From positions 525,926 through 589,925 of the forward strand of contig NZ_JARXVG010000002.1 of the NCBI RefSeq assembly GCF_029892485.1: DNA of 64,000 bases, given 5' to 3'. A program made the translations under genes and the position numbers. A model generated the notes under the pieces. It did not search any database. It was not told where the DNA came from and saw only the letters and a list, made by a program, of their open reading frames with translations. Below, one piece after another: positions 38,211 through 46,980 of this stretch (its first letter is position 1; each line of letters begins with the position of its first letter). Origin of the DNA: Variovorax boronicumulans (GTDB lineage Bacteria > Pseudomonadota > Gammaproteobacteria > Burkholderiales > Burkholderiaceae_C).

Positions 38211-39125
38211 TCAGGGCTGCTTCTTCTTCGCGAGTTCGCCCGTTGCGATCTGCTGGCGAAAGCCGCGCAGGCTGGCCTTCACCTTGCGCTCGTTCTCCGG
38301 CCCCATGCGCACCATGATCTTCTGGCCCGAGGACATCGCCTCGAGCTTCGGATCGACGTACTCGTAGCGCACCCACGGCCGCGTCGAGGGCACGTCGCCC
38401 TTCACCTCGACCAGCCGCACCTGCACCGGGCCGCTCGGCTCGGGCGCTTGCAGCAGATGGTCGATCACCGCGATGAGCCGGTCGTTGAAGTAGCGGCCCG
38501 GAAAGCCGAGCTCTTCATACGCCTTCTGGAACAGCGGATAGAGCCTGGCGTACACCGTCGCCGCCTTGGCCGGATCGACCGTCTCGGCCAGCAGCACGAG
38601 GCCGTTGTAGCGCGCCGCATTGTTCGCGGCGATGGTCTGCGTGCCGCCCTGCGGCCCGTCGGTGATGAAGCGCTGCCCCGCGGGCTGCACCGGCCATGCA
38701 CTGGCGGGCGCCTGCTCTCGCGCGAGGTTGTCGACCGTGGCGACGAAGCGGCGCACGATGCCGTCGGAGCGCAGGTAGGCGGAAGCGTTCTTGCCGCCGA
38801 TCAGCTCGGCCAGCGCCTTCATCACGCGCGAATCGGACTCGGCGAGCGCCGGCAAGGCCGCATCGGGCGGCGCGAGCGCATCGACGGGGTTCTGCGGGCC
38901 GGTCGGCTCGGCGGCGGGTGCCGGTGCGGGCCCGTCGTTCGGCGCTGCGGCCACCGGCACGGGCTCGGGCGCCTTCTGCTGTTGCTGCTGGTACCAGCGC
39001 CAGCCGAAGAATGCGGCCGCCAGCACCACGAGGCCGATGACGACGATCATGCCGATCGGCGTCTCGCGGCGGGGTCTGAATTCGGGGGCGTTGTCCCTGG
39101 AGCCGGGGGATTCGTTGTCGGTCAT
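38211..39125 (-). CDS. DUF3014 domain membrane-anchored protein
   Basis: 304 residues. A single membrane helix (PIGMIVVIGLVVLAAAFFGW, residues 23-42) follows a short charged N-terminus, so the rest is periplasmic. After a Pro/Ala/Glu-rich linker comes the DUF3014 domain: LPALAESDSRVMKALAELIG, FVATVDNLARE, YFNDRLIAVIDHLLQAPEP and WVRYEYVDPKLEAMSSGQKIMVRMG. Function of the domain is not known. Monocistronic on the minus strand; ends in KKKQP. Confidence 0.85.
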   Translation of the reverse strand: MTDNESPGSRDNAPEFRPRRETPIGMIVVIGLVVLAAAFFGWRWYQQQQQKAPEPVPVAAAPNDGPAPAPAAEPTGPQNPVDALAPPDAALPALAESDSRVMKALAELIGGKNASAYLRSDGIVRRFVATVDNLAREQAPASAWPVQPAGQRFITDGPQGGTQTIAANNAARYNGLVLLAETVDPAKAATVYARLYPLFQKAYEELGFPGRYFNDRLIAVIDHLLQAPEPSGPVQVRLVEVKGDVPSTRPWVRYEYVDPKLEAMSSGQKIMVRMGPENERKVKASLRGFRQQIATGELAKKKQP

Positions 39126-39250
39126 GGCGGCACTTTCCTTTTGCTGAAGGCTGTGTGATGCAGGAGACCGTTCGATGTTGCATCAATCGGCACGCCATCA
39201 CGCCACAACCTCGTAACGCCGTGTGACGCGAACGCCGCCCCGGCGCGCGC

Positions 39251-39922
39251 TCAGCCTGCCGGCGCGCTGAGCGACTGCAGCCAGGCGATCGTGCCCTGCA
39301 GCTCGGCCGGGCGGATCTCGTGCGCGCCCGGAAAGTCCGGACCCGACAACGTCAGCGGCAACGTGCGCGCGAGTTCACGCGTGGCCTGGGCAGCGGCTGG
39401 CGGAATCACGTTGTCCGCGCTGCCATGGCTCACCCACAGGGCCTTGCCCTCGAAGGCCTCGGGCGGCGCGATGTGCGGCACCACCTGAGGCAGCAGCCGG
39501 CTGTGCCACACCATCGCGGCGCGCAGCTTCGCGGGCTGCGTGAGCAGCAACGACAGCGCCATGATCCCGCCCTGGCTGAAACCGCCCACCACGATGCGCT
39601 CGGGCGGCACGCCCAGCTGCTGCGCGGCCGCGTCGATCATCTCGCCGACAAGGAAGCGGCTCTCGCGCTCCTGCTCTTCGTCGATGCGGCGCTCGCCGTT
39701 GGGCAGCACGCCGAACTCAAACCACGCATAGGCATCGGGCGACAGCACATAGGGCGCGCGCAGGCTCAGCACATGGAACTGCGGCGGCATCAGCCGCGCG
39801 AGGCCGAACAGGTCCTGCTCGTTGCTGCCGACGCCATGCATCAGCACCAGCAGCCAGGGCTCGCGCACGTTGGCCTGTGCGCTGTGTTCGAGAAACTTGA
39901 GGGGCAGGTGAAGCTGGGTCAT
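39251..39922 (-). CDS. alpha/beta-hydrolase esterase (phospholipase/carboxylesterase family)
   Basis: Small cytoplasmic serine esterase, 223 residues, YpfH/carboxylesterase type. Oxyanion block LMHGVGSNEQDLFGLARL, nucleophile elbow GGFSQGGIMAL, acid near VSHGSADNVIP, and catalytic His in FPGAHEI. No signal peptide. It follows the nitronate monooxygenase gene by nine bases, so the two are probably one minus-strand operon. Confidence 0.88.
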   Translation of the reverse strand: MTQLHLPLKFLEHSAQANVREPWLLVLMHGVGSNEQDLFGLARLMPPQFHVLSLRAPYVLSPDAYAWFEFGVLPNGERRIDEEQERESRFLVGEMIDAAAQQLGVPPERIVVGGFSQGGIMALSLLLTQPAKLRAAMVWHSRLLPQVVPHIAPPEAFEGKALWVSHGSADNVIPPAAAQATRELARTLPLTLSGPDFPGAHEIRPAELQGTIAWLQSLSAPAG

Positions 39923-39931
39923 TGAAGTCGT

Positions 39932-40984
39932 TCAGAGGGATGCGTGAAAACCTTGGGCGAGCGCGCGTGTCACTTCGGCCGCCGACACCTCGCGGCAGCC
40001 GGTGGCGTTCTGCCCCGACCAGAGCGGAGAGAAGTCGCCGCTGCCCGCGGCTTCGGCCTTGGCTCGCAGCGGCGCGATGCCCGAGGTGGCGAGCGGAAAC
40101 TCGGGCGCGGCCGCGCCGATGGGCCCCAGCTCGCGCATCACACGATTGACGATGCCGCGCGCCGGCCGGCCGGTGAAGAGGTTGGTGAGCGCGGTGTGGC
40201 GTGCCGCTTCGCTCTTGAGCGCCGCACGGTGAATCGCGCTCGTCGTGGCCTCGGGCGTCAGCATGTAGGCGGTGCCGACCTGCACACCGACCGCGCCGAG
40301 CGCCATGGCCGCGGCCACGCCCTCCGCATCCGCGATGCCGCCGGCCGCGATCACCGGCACCTTCAGCGCGCGCACCAGTTGCGGCAGCAGCGCGAAGGTG
40401 CCGAGCTGCTTCGTGAGGTCGTGCGAGAGAAAGTGGCCGCGGTGCCCGCCCGCCTCGAGCCCCTGCGCGATGACCGCATCGGCGCCATGCGCTTCGAGCC
40501 ACAGCGCTTCTTCGACCGTGGTGGCCGAGGCCAGTACCTTGGCTCCCCAGCCATGCACCTGTGCCAGCAGCGCCTCGGACGGCAGCCCGAAATGAAAGCT
40601 CACCACCGGCGGCTTGAACTCGGCCAGCAGGTCGGCCACCTCGGCGCTGAACGGGTTGCGCCCCGGGCCGGTCGGGATGCTCGCCGCATCGATGCCGTAC
40701 TCGGCGTAATACGGCGCGAGCGCGGCGCGCCAGGTGGCCTCGCGTTCGGTGCTCGGCACGGGCGGCGTGTGGCAGAAGAAGTTGACGTTGTAGGGCTTGT
40801 CGGTGCCGGCACGGATCGCCGCGAGTTCGCTGCGCATCACGTCGGGGCTCAGCATGGCGCAGGGCAGCGAGCCGAGCCCGCCTGCGTTGCCGACCGCAAT
40901 GGCCATCGCGCTGACCTGGATGCCGGCCATCGGCGCCTGGATGAGGGGAAGTTCGGTGCCCAGGATCTGCTGCAGCGTGCTCAT
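39932..40984 (-). CDS. nitronate monooxygenase-like FMN enzyme (NMO/2-nitropropane dioxygenase family)
   Basis: FMN-dependent TIM barrel of 350 residues. N-terminal PLIQAPMAGIQVSAMAIAVGNAGGLGSLPC, mid-protein VVSFHFGLP, the phosphate-binding VIAAGGIADAEGVAAAMALGAVGVQVGTAYMLTPE, and the flavin-loop QGLEAGGHRGHF. The ATG at 40984 (MSTLQQILGTELPLIQAPMAG) is preferred to a start at 41017. Real substrates vary: nitronates, or enoyl reductase activity (FabK-like) in relatives. Confidence 0.88.
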   Translation of the reverse strand: MSTLQQILGTELPLIQAPMAGIQVSAMAIAVGNAGGLGSLPCAMLSPDVMRSELAAIRAGTDKPYNVNFFCHTPPVPSTEREATWRAALAPYYAEYGIDAASIPTGPGRNPFSAEVADLLAEFKPPVVSFHFGLPSEALLAQVHGWGAKVLASATTVEEALWLEAHGADAVIAQGLEAGGHRGHFLSHDLTKQLGTFALLPQLVRALKVPVIAAGGIADAEGVAAAMALGAVGVQVGTAYMLTPEATTSAIHRAALKSEAARHTALTNLFTGRPARGIVNRVMRELGPIGAAAPEFPLATSGIAPLRAKAEAAGSGDFSPLWSGQNATGCREVSAAEVTRALAQGFHASL

Positions 40985-41085
40985 TCGGAGGCTCCTTCTG
41001 TGTCGAATGCCGGCCATTGTCCCGCCAAGCCGGAGGGCGCTGCGGCGGCGGGGTCATCGCGGCATGGCTTGGCACAATCGCGCGC

Positions 41086-42111
41086 ATGCTCAGCCCGACC
41101 TTCCCCCTGCCCCGCCCGTTGAAGCCGCTGCAGCGCGCCGTCGTCGTCGCCATCGCCACTGCCGGGCTCTTCGTGCTCGGCGGCTGTCCGCAGAAAGAAG
41201 CCCCCGTTATCACCGCCGACGTGCAGGCGGACGAAGCCGCAGTGGCCGTGGTAACCGCCGAGGCCGTTGCCCCCGCAACACCACCTGCACCACCGGTGCC
41301 TCGCCCCACCGCATCGGCCACGCTCAAGCGAGCCGAACTCATGGCGCTGGTATTCCCCGACTCCCAGGGCCCCGGCGCCGCGCCCCGACAGCCCGACACC
41401 GTCTCGCTGCCCGAGAGGGCCAACGAGGGCAAGACAGTGCCCGGCAGCGAGGCCGAGCAACAGGCTCATGTGTCGCCGCGCGAAGTGGTGCGGCTCGACG
41501 ATACGCACGCCATCATGCTGACCGAGACCGTGCCGCTCGACGACCGGGGCGAGCCGATGACCGGCCATGTGAACGGCGCATGGCTCGGCGCCTACTTCTT
41601 CGAGCAGGGCGCGGACGGCTGGAAACTCGCGAGCCGCAACGACGCCGTCGACTACCTCGGCTTCATGGGCAACCTGGGCACCACCAAGATCGAGCGCATC
41701 GCGCCCCAGCGCTTTGCGCTGACCATCGCCCACGGCAGTTGCTGGCAGGGCTACTGCGGGCAATGGCTGTCGGTGTATGGGCTCGAAGCAGGCCAGGTGC
41801 GCGTGCTCGCATCGGGCATTCCGCTGTCGGCAACGAACGCAGGCGTCCACGAGGCCTGCGAGAAAGTGCGCGCCCCCGGGAAGCCGGATGAACCGCCGCC
41901 AAGCGGCGGGTGCTTCGACATCGGGGGCACGCCGACCTTCGCGCTCGGCACCGACGACGCGCCCGGCGAGATGCGCATCGCCTTCAAGGGCGAACGCATG
42001 GCCGGCGGCAAGAGCCGCCGCGTGGTCACCATCGACAGCACGCTGGTCTATGCCTGGCGCAAGGGCGCCTACGTGCTCACCGAAGGACGCAACCCGGTGC
42101 CGTCGTTCTGA
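41086..42111 (+). CDS. hypothetical lipoprotein
   Basis: 341 residues. N-terminus has a lipobox: VAIATAGLFVLGGCPQK, with Cys36 as the likely lipidated residue (start at 41086). A Pro/Ala/Thr-rich linker follows, then an unrecognised globular domain with many Gly/Asp turns (LMALVFPDSQGPGA, GHVNGAWLGAYFFEQ) and two later cysteines (SCWQGYCGQWL and GGCFDIGG) that may be disulfide bonded. No known catalytic motif seen. Divergent from the nitronate monooxygenase gene by about 100 bases. Confidence 0.75.
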   Translation: MLSPTFPLPRPLKPLQRAVVVAIATAGLFVLGGCPQKEAPVITADVQADEAAVAVVTAEAVAPATPPAPPVPRPTASATLKRAELMALVFPDSQGPGAAPRQPDTVSLPERANEGKTVPGSEAEQQAHVSPREVVRLDDTHAIMLTETVPLDDRGEPMTGHVNGAWLGAYFFEQGADGWKLASRNDAVDYLGFMGNLGTTKIERIAPQRFALTIAHGSCWQGYCGQWLSVYGLEAGQVRVLASGIPLSATNAGVHEACEKVRAPGKPDEPPPSGGCFDIGGTPTFALGTDDAPGEMRIAFKGERMAGGKSRRVVTIDSTLVYAWRKGAYVLTEGRNPVPSF

Positions 42112-42138
42112 CGGACGGGCATCCGGAGGCCCTACCGC

Positions 42139-42423
42139 CTACGGGCGTGCAGCCGCCTTCGACCGGTCGCGTACCCGGGCACGAAACGCCAGCCACGCCA
42201 TGCCGCCGAACAGCACTGCGAAAACGGCCAGCGGCAGCACGCCTCTCCATGCGGCGCCCACGGTCAGCAAGCCCTTGAGCGCGAGCAGCGGAAGCAGCGG
42301 AAAAACAAGCAGCACCACGATCACGGGCACATGCGCATGCGACGGAAAAAAGACGGTCGACACCACCGCCATCACGAAGCTCGCCACCAGGTAGGACAGC
42401 AGCAGCCTGAGTGCGAACTTCAC
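42139..42423 (-). CDS. small hypothetical membrane protein coupled to the MurA-like gene
   Basis: 94 residues from a GTG at 42423 that overlaps the MurA-like stop by four bases (GTGA). An earlier GTG at 42438 is the alternative. Three hydrophobic helices: KFALRLLLSYLVASFVMAVVS, VPVIVVLLVFPLLPLLALKG and GVLPLAVFAVLFGGMAWLAF, with a positively charged C-terminus (RARVRDRSK). No family recognised. Its coupling to an enolpyruvyl transferase suggests an envelope role. Confidence 0.65.
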   Translation of the reverse strand: MKFALRLLLSYLVASFVMAVVSTVFFPSHAHVPVIVVLLVFPLLPLLALKGLLTVGAAWRGVLPLAVFAVLFGGMAWLAFRARVRDRSKAAARP

Positions 42424-43721
42424 TCCTCGCTCGTCCACTCCACCTGCACGCCCAGGCTGCGCAGGTTTTCCACGAAGCGCGGATGCGCGCGTCGGATCGG
42501 CGTCGCGTTGCGGATTTCCGAGCGCCCTTCGATGCTCGCCGCCACCATGAAGAGCGCGATCGCCACGCGGATGATGTAGGGGCTCTCGACCACCGCCGGC
42601 GTCAGCGGATTGCCGCCGAAGGTGATGAGCCGGTGCGGGTCCGACGAGAACACGTGGGCGCCGAACTTGGAGAGCTCGCCGGTCCAGCCCAGCGCGCCGT
42701 CATACACCTTGTTCCAGAACATCGCGTTGCCTTGCGCGCGCACGCCCAGCGCAATGAAGATCGGCAACAGGTCCACCGGGAAGTAAGGCCACGGCGCCGC
42801 CTCGACCTTGGTGAGCACGTTGCTCGTGAACGGCGTCTGCACCTTCAGCGGCCCGGTGCGGATGGCGCGCGACCAGCCGTCCGCATGCTCGATGCGCACG
42901 CCGAACTTCGCGAAGGTGCGGTCCAGCAGCGGAAAGTTGGCGGGCGCGCTGTTGCGCACGATCACGTCGCCGTCGGTGATGGCGCCGAGCGCGAGAAAGG
43001 TCGTGATCTCGTGGAAGTCTTCGTCGAAGCGGAACTCGCCGCCCGTGAGCGCGCCGCCGCCATGCACCGTCACGCGCGAGGTGCCGATGCCCTCGATGCG
43101 CACGCCGATCATCGCCATGAAGCGGCAGAACTCCTGCACGTGCGGCTCCGAGGCGGCGTTGGTGAGCGTCGAGGTGCCGTCCGCGGCAGCCGCGCACAGC
43201 ACGAAGTTCTCGGTGGTGGTGACCGAGGCGTAGTCGAGCCAGTGGTCGGTGGGCGTCAGGCGGCCGTCGCCGTGCACGAGCAGCGAGCCTTCGGTGCGCT
43301 CCACCTTGCCGCCGAAGCGCTGGAACACCTCCACATGCGGATCGATCTCGCGCACGCCCAGCGTGCAGCCCTTGACGTTGTCTTCGAGCCGCGCCACGCC
43401 GAAGCGCGCCAGCAGCGGCGGCACCAGCATGATCGACGAGCGCATCTCTTCAGGCAGGCGGTGCAGCGCGGCATCGAACGCGGTTTCGCGGTGGTGCAGC
43501 TCGAGCGTGCCGGTGGCATGGTCCATGTGCACGTCGCTGCCCAGGGTGCGGAAGATGTCCAGGATCTTGCGCACATCGGTGATGTCGGGCACGCCGAGCA
43601 ATCGCAGCGGCTCGTTGGTGAGCAAGGTGGCGCAGAGCACCGGCAGCACGGCATTCTTGTTGGCGGAGGGGGTGATGCGGCCGCGGAGCGGCGTGCCGCC
43701 GTGCACGATGAGGTTGGACAT
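42420..43721 (-). CDS. MurA-like UDP-N-acetylglucosamine 1-carboxyvinyltransferase paralogue
   Basis: EPSP-synthase-fold enzyme, 433 residues. Conserved MurA residues are present: Lys22 and Asn23 in SANKNA, the PEP-loop cysteine as Cys119 in NVKGCTLGVREIDPH, and a candidate catalytic Asp in FPVDLLPIF. The rest is divergent: typical MurA has PGGCAIGARPVDLH and TETIFENRFMH where this has KGCTLGVREIDPH and WNKVYDGALGW. So it is an enolpyruvyl transferase, but perhaps not the housekeeping MurA, which in Burkholderiales usually sits near hisG. No cell-division or histidine genes are near. First in a two-gene minus-strand unit. Confidence 0.82.
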   Translation of the reverse strand: MSNLIVHGGTPLRGRITPSANKNAVLPVLCATLLTNEPLRLLGVPDITDVRKILDIFRTLGSDVHMDHATGTLELHHRETAFDAALHRLPEEMRSSIMLVPPLLARFGVARLEDNVKGCTLGVREIDPHVEVFQRFGGKVERTEGSLLVHGDGRLTPTDHWLDYASVTTTENFVLCAAAADGTSTLTNAASEPHVQEFCRFMAMIGVRIEGIGTSRVTVHGGGALTGGEFRFDEDFHEITTFLALGAITDGDVIVRNSAPANFPLLDRTFAKFGVRIEHADGWSRAIRTGPLKVQTPFTSNVLTKVEAAPWPYFPVDLLPIFIALGVRAQGNAMFWNKVYDGALGWTGELSKFGAHVFSSDPHRLITFGGNPLTPAVVESPYIIRVAIALFMVAASIEGRSEIRNATPIRRAHPRFVENLRSLGVQVEWTSEE

Positions 43722-43925
43722 GGAGATGCGGGAACGGAAACGAGAGTGATCGAGGGAGAAGTCGCGGAGCGTCTGCGACCGGGTGACGGGACTTTACCGT
43801 CAGCAGATGGCCCCCAAGGCCAGGGAGTTGTAAGAACTTGCCGGGTGCCTCGGATACGGGCGGGCTCGAAGCCCGACTCGGCACGAAACCTGCAGGACGC
43901 TCCCACCACCGAAACGAGCCGCCAC

Positions 43926-44903
43926 ATGCCCACCCCCCGATCCCTCCTCTCAGCGCTGGGCGCCGTCTCCGCCCTGCTGCTGTCCACGCCCTCCCCGGCG
44001 CAGGACGCCTACCCGAACCGCCCCGTCAAGGTCATCGTCGCGCTGCCGGCCGGCGGCAGCGTGGACATGGTCGCGCGGCTGGTCAGCCAGCAGCTGGCGG
44101 CAGATCTGGGCCAGCCCTTCGTGGTCGACAACAAGGCCGGCGCCTCGGGCCAGATCGGCACGCCGCTGGTGTCGCGCGCGGCGCCCGACGGCTACACCCT
44201 CATGGTGTCGCCCGCCTCGTTCCTCACCACCAACAAGAGCATCTTCAAGACGCTGCCGTACAACCCGGAAGCCGACTTCGCGCCCGTCACCAAGCTGGTC
44301 AACCAGGCCATGGTGCTGGTGGTGCGCGACAAGGCGCGCTTCGCGAGCGTTGCCGACGTGCTGGCCGCGGCGAAGGCCAACCCCGGCAAGCTGACCTACG
44401 CCTCTTCCGGCGACGGAAGCCCGCAGCATCTGGCCGGCCTGATGTTCGAGAGCCGCACCGGCGTGCGCCTGCTGCACATTCCGTACAAGGGCGGCGCACC
44501 GGCGATCACCGATCTCATCGGCGGCGTCGTGGACATGGTGTTCGCCCCGCTCCCCGAGGCGCTGCCGCACATCAAGGGCGGCAAGCTGCATCCGGTCGGC
44601 GTGCTGAGCGACAGACGCGCCGTGTCGGCGCCCGAGATCCCGACACTGCGCGAAGGCGGCGTCGACGGCGTGGTGCTGTCGGCATGGATCGGCCTGCTGG
44701 CACCGGCGAAGACGCCACGGCCGATATTGGAGCGGCTCGACAAGTCCGTGAAGGCGCTGATGCGGGGCGATGCGAAGGCCAGGCTGCTGGAGGTGGGGAT
44801 GGAGCCGACGGTCGATGATGCCAAGCCGCTGGGGCAGGTCATTGCGGAGGAGATCCGGGTGCATGCGGAGTTGGTCAAGGCCGCGGGGTTGGTGCCGCAG
44901 TAG
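43926..44903 (+). CDS. Bug-family (TctC) periplasmic solute-binding protein
   Basis: 325 residues with signal peptide MPTPRSLLSALGAVSALLLSTPSPAQ. Bug landmarks: YPNRPVKVIVALPAGGSVDMVAR at the mature start, VVDNKAGASGQIGT, APDGYTLMV, FAPVTKL, HIPYKGGAPAITDLIGG and VDMVF. These bind small carboxylates or aromatic acids. The ATG at 43926 is used; the frame is open far upstream but is noise over the MurA-like gene. No TctA/TctB permease genes are adjacent, a common orphan arrangement in Comamonadaceae. Confidence 0.93.
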   Translation: MPTPRSLLSALGAVSALLLSTPSPAQDAYPNRPVKVIVALPAGGSVDMVARLVSQQLAADLGQPFVVDNKAGASGQIGTPLVSRAAPDGYTLMVSPASFLTTNKSIFKTLPYNPEADFAPVTKLVNQAMVLVVRDKARFASVADVLAAAKANPGKLTYASSGDGSPQHLAGLMFESRTGVRLLHIPYKGGAPAITDLIGGVVDMVFAPLPEALPHIKGGKLHPVGVLSDRRAVSAPEIPTLREGGVDGVVLSAWIGLLAPAKTPRPILERLDKSVKALMRGDAKARLLEVGMEPTVDDAKPLGQVIAEEIRVHAELVKAAGLVPQ

Positions 44904-44977
44904 GGTTGCCAATGGCACGGCGGGCGCTCCCGTCATCGCGTCGTTGACCTGCGCGGCTTGGAGCGAGTGGCGCAGGC

Positions 44978-45175
44978 TCAGGCGAATGAACAGCGGTACT
45001 TGACGAGCCCTTTCTTGATCGAGCCGTCAAAGCCACATCGCTCGAAGAAGCGATGGGCATCCGTCCGACCCATCGAACTCAGCAGCATGATTTTTGAGCA
45101 GTCGTTCGCTGCGCAGAAGGCTTCGGCTTGCGCAGAAGCCCCGCGCGGTCTTGGCTTCAGATCGAGACTGAGCCT
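44978..45175 (-). pseudogene. 5'-truncated GNAT N-acetyltransferase remnant
   Basis: An open minus-strand frame without a start reads IMLLSSMGRTDAHRFFERCG and then FDGSIKKGLVKYRCSFA before a stop at 44978. This matches the C-terminal motif B region of GNAT acetyltransferases (MLLSS..R.DAHRFFERCGFD..KKGLVKY). The stop at 45176 and loss of the acetyl-CoA motif A upstream mark it as decayed. The rest of 44904-45309 (about 400 bases) holds no intact gene. Confidence 0.7.
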
Positions 45176-45309
45176 TCAATGGCTACCGGCACGCGGGCGA
45201 TGACGACGGCGGTACAGGAGTGCCGCTGAATCTTCCCGCAACCTTGACCCAGGTCAAGCGCCAACCCCCACCCCCATGGCTAGCATCGAAGACCACACGA
45301 GGAGACGCC

Positions 45310-46980
45310 GTGGAACTCGAGATACCGGAAATGCTGGCCGCTGTACTGCAGGGTCAGGTCGGCGCGCAGTCGCCGCTTGGCCTTCAGTTGGGTGGGCATG
45401 GCGCCGGGAGCGGCGTGCGCATCGTCTCCAGCCACCATTTCGACGGCCAGGCGCTCAACCAGCTCTTCCAGCTGGGCATGGCCGCCGGTGCGCGCGACTT
45501 GGTGTTCCAGCTGCTCGCGCTGGACAACCTCAATGGCGAACCGCTCGCGCGGCCCATCGCCAGCCTGGAGCTGATGGTGCCAGCGCTGATCGAGTGGCTG
45601 CGCCGCGACCTCATCGACGGTTGGCTCTACCAGCGCGGCAAGGATGGCGCCCTCTTGCCCTGGCTGGTGGACACGGTGCGCCTGGTGAAGCCGACGGATG
45701 GCGAGTCGTACGTGCTGGTGGGCTTGCTCGCCAATACGCTGCAATCCGCCGGCCGCGAGCCGCCCTCCGAACCGCGCCTTCGTTTTTCGGGCATGACCTG
45801 GGGCCTGAGCTTCCACGCGGAAGACCTGCCCGGCCGCACGCTGGCCGGCCTCTTCGCCGACCACGGCTTTCACAAGGAGTGCGCCGAGTTCAAGCGCGAG
45901 TACGACAAGCAGCTTGCGTGGTTCACCAGGCTGCAGCCGCAGTTCGGCGCCCAGTTCAGCGTCGACGGCTGCGCATGGACGGCCGGCGAAGGCCCGCGCG
46001 CGGGCATGTCGTGCCAGCGGCTGCCCGAAGGCACGGTGGCGCGCTGCGTGAACGACGAAGAGCTGCTGCGCCGCCGCTTCGACCTTGCCGCCGACGCGCA
46101 CTACTGGCGCGAGAGCGGCGTCGACACCGGCTTCGACCGCATTCCGCAGCACTGCTACCTGCACCTCTTTCACCTCGACTGGCACCGCAACATCTGGGTC
46201 CACGCGCAGCACGTGAAGGAATACAGATACCAGCCCAACCTGCGCGAGCGGTTGGTGCTGCCGCAGGCGCACCGCGACCTGATCGACATCCTCACGGCCG
46301 ACCGCTGCTTTCTGGTGGAAGACGTGGTGCCGGGCAAGTCGGGCGGCACGACCATCCTGTGCAAGGGCGCGCCGGGCCTGGGCAAGACGCTCACGGCCGA
46401 GGTTTATGCCGAGGTGGTCGGCAAGCCGCTGTACCGCGTGCATTCGGGCCAGCTCGGCGTGACGGCCAATTCGGTCGAGGCCAGCCTCACCAAGATCCTG
46501 CAGCGCGCCGCGCGCTGGGACTGCGTGCTGCTGCTGGACGAGGCCGACGTGTACATCCGCCGGCGCGACAACGACCTGCAGCACAACGCGATCGTGGCCG
46601 AGTTCCTGCGCACGCTGGAGTACTTCAGCGGCCTGCTCTTCATGACCACCAACCGTGTCGGTGACATCGACGAGGCCATCCTCTCGCGCTGCATCGCCGT
46701 CATCGACTACCAGCCGCCGGGCCCCGACGATGCACGGCGGCTGTGGGCCACGCTCTCGGTGCAGCTGGGCGTCGATCTGCCGGACCCGGTGATCGACCGG
46801 CTGGTGGCGGACTATGCCGGCGCGAGCGGCCGCGACATCAAGGAGCTGCTCAAGCTCACGAGCAAGTACTGCCGCCGCAAGGAACTGCCGCTGTCGACGC
46901 AAGCGTTTGCGCAGTGCGCGGTGTTCCGAGGCATCGCCGGTGCCTCCGCCTCGAAGCCAGGAACGGGAGCCGCCGCATGA
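45310..46980 (+). CDS. AAA+ ATPase with a large unrecognised N-terminal region
   Basis: 556 residues. The ATPase core is C-terminal: Walker A GAPGLGKT (353-360), Walker B VLLLDEAD (406-413), sensor-1 TTNR near 444 and the Arg-finger context AILSRC. It resembles the 26S-regulatory/ClpX-like AAA+ group. The first ~330 residues (SGVRIVSSHHFDGQALNQLFQ, FAHHGFHKE-like ADHGFHKECAEFKREYDKQLAW) are not recognised; several His and Cys occur (GCAWTAGEG, MSCQRL, PQHCYLHLFHLDWH). GTG start with AGGAGACGCC. Its stop overlaps the hydrolase ATG by four bases. Partner or substrate is unknown. Confidence 0.85.
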   Translation: MELEIPEMLAAVLQGQVGAQSPLGLQLGGHGAGSGVRIVSSHHFDGQALNQLFQLGMAAGARDLVFQLLALDNLNGEPLARPIASLELMVPALIEWLRRDLIDGWLYQRGKDGALLPWLVDTVRLVKPTDGESYVLVGLLANTLQSAGREPPSEPRLRFSGMTWGLSFHAEDLPGRTLAGLFADHGFHKECAEFKREYDKQLAWFTRLQPQFGAQFSVDGCAWTAGEGPRAGMSCQRLPEGTVARCVNDEELLRRRFDLAADAHYWRESGVDTGFDRIPQHCYLHLFHLDWHRNIWVHAQHVKEYRYQPNLRERLVLPQAHRDLIDILTADRCFLVEDVVPGKSGGTTILCKGAPGLGKTLTAEVYAEVVGKPLYRVHSGQLGVTANSVEASLTKILQRAARWDCVLLLDEADVYIRRRDNDLQHNAIVAEFLRTLEYFSGLLFMTTNRVGDIDEAILSRCIAVIDYQPPGPDDARRLWATLSVQLGVDLPDPVIDRLVADYAGASGRDIKELLKLTSKYCRRKELPLSTQAFAQCAVFRGIAGASASKPGTGAAA

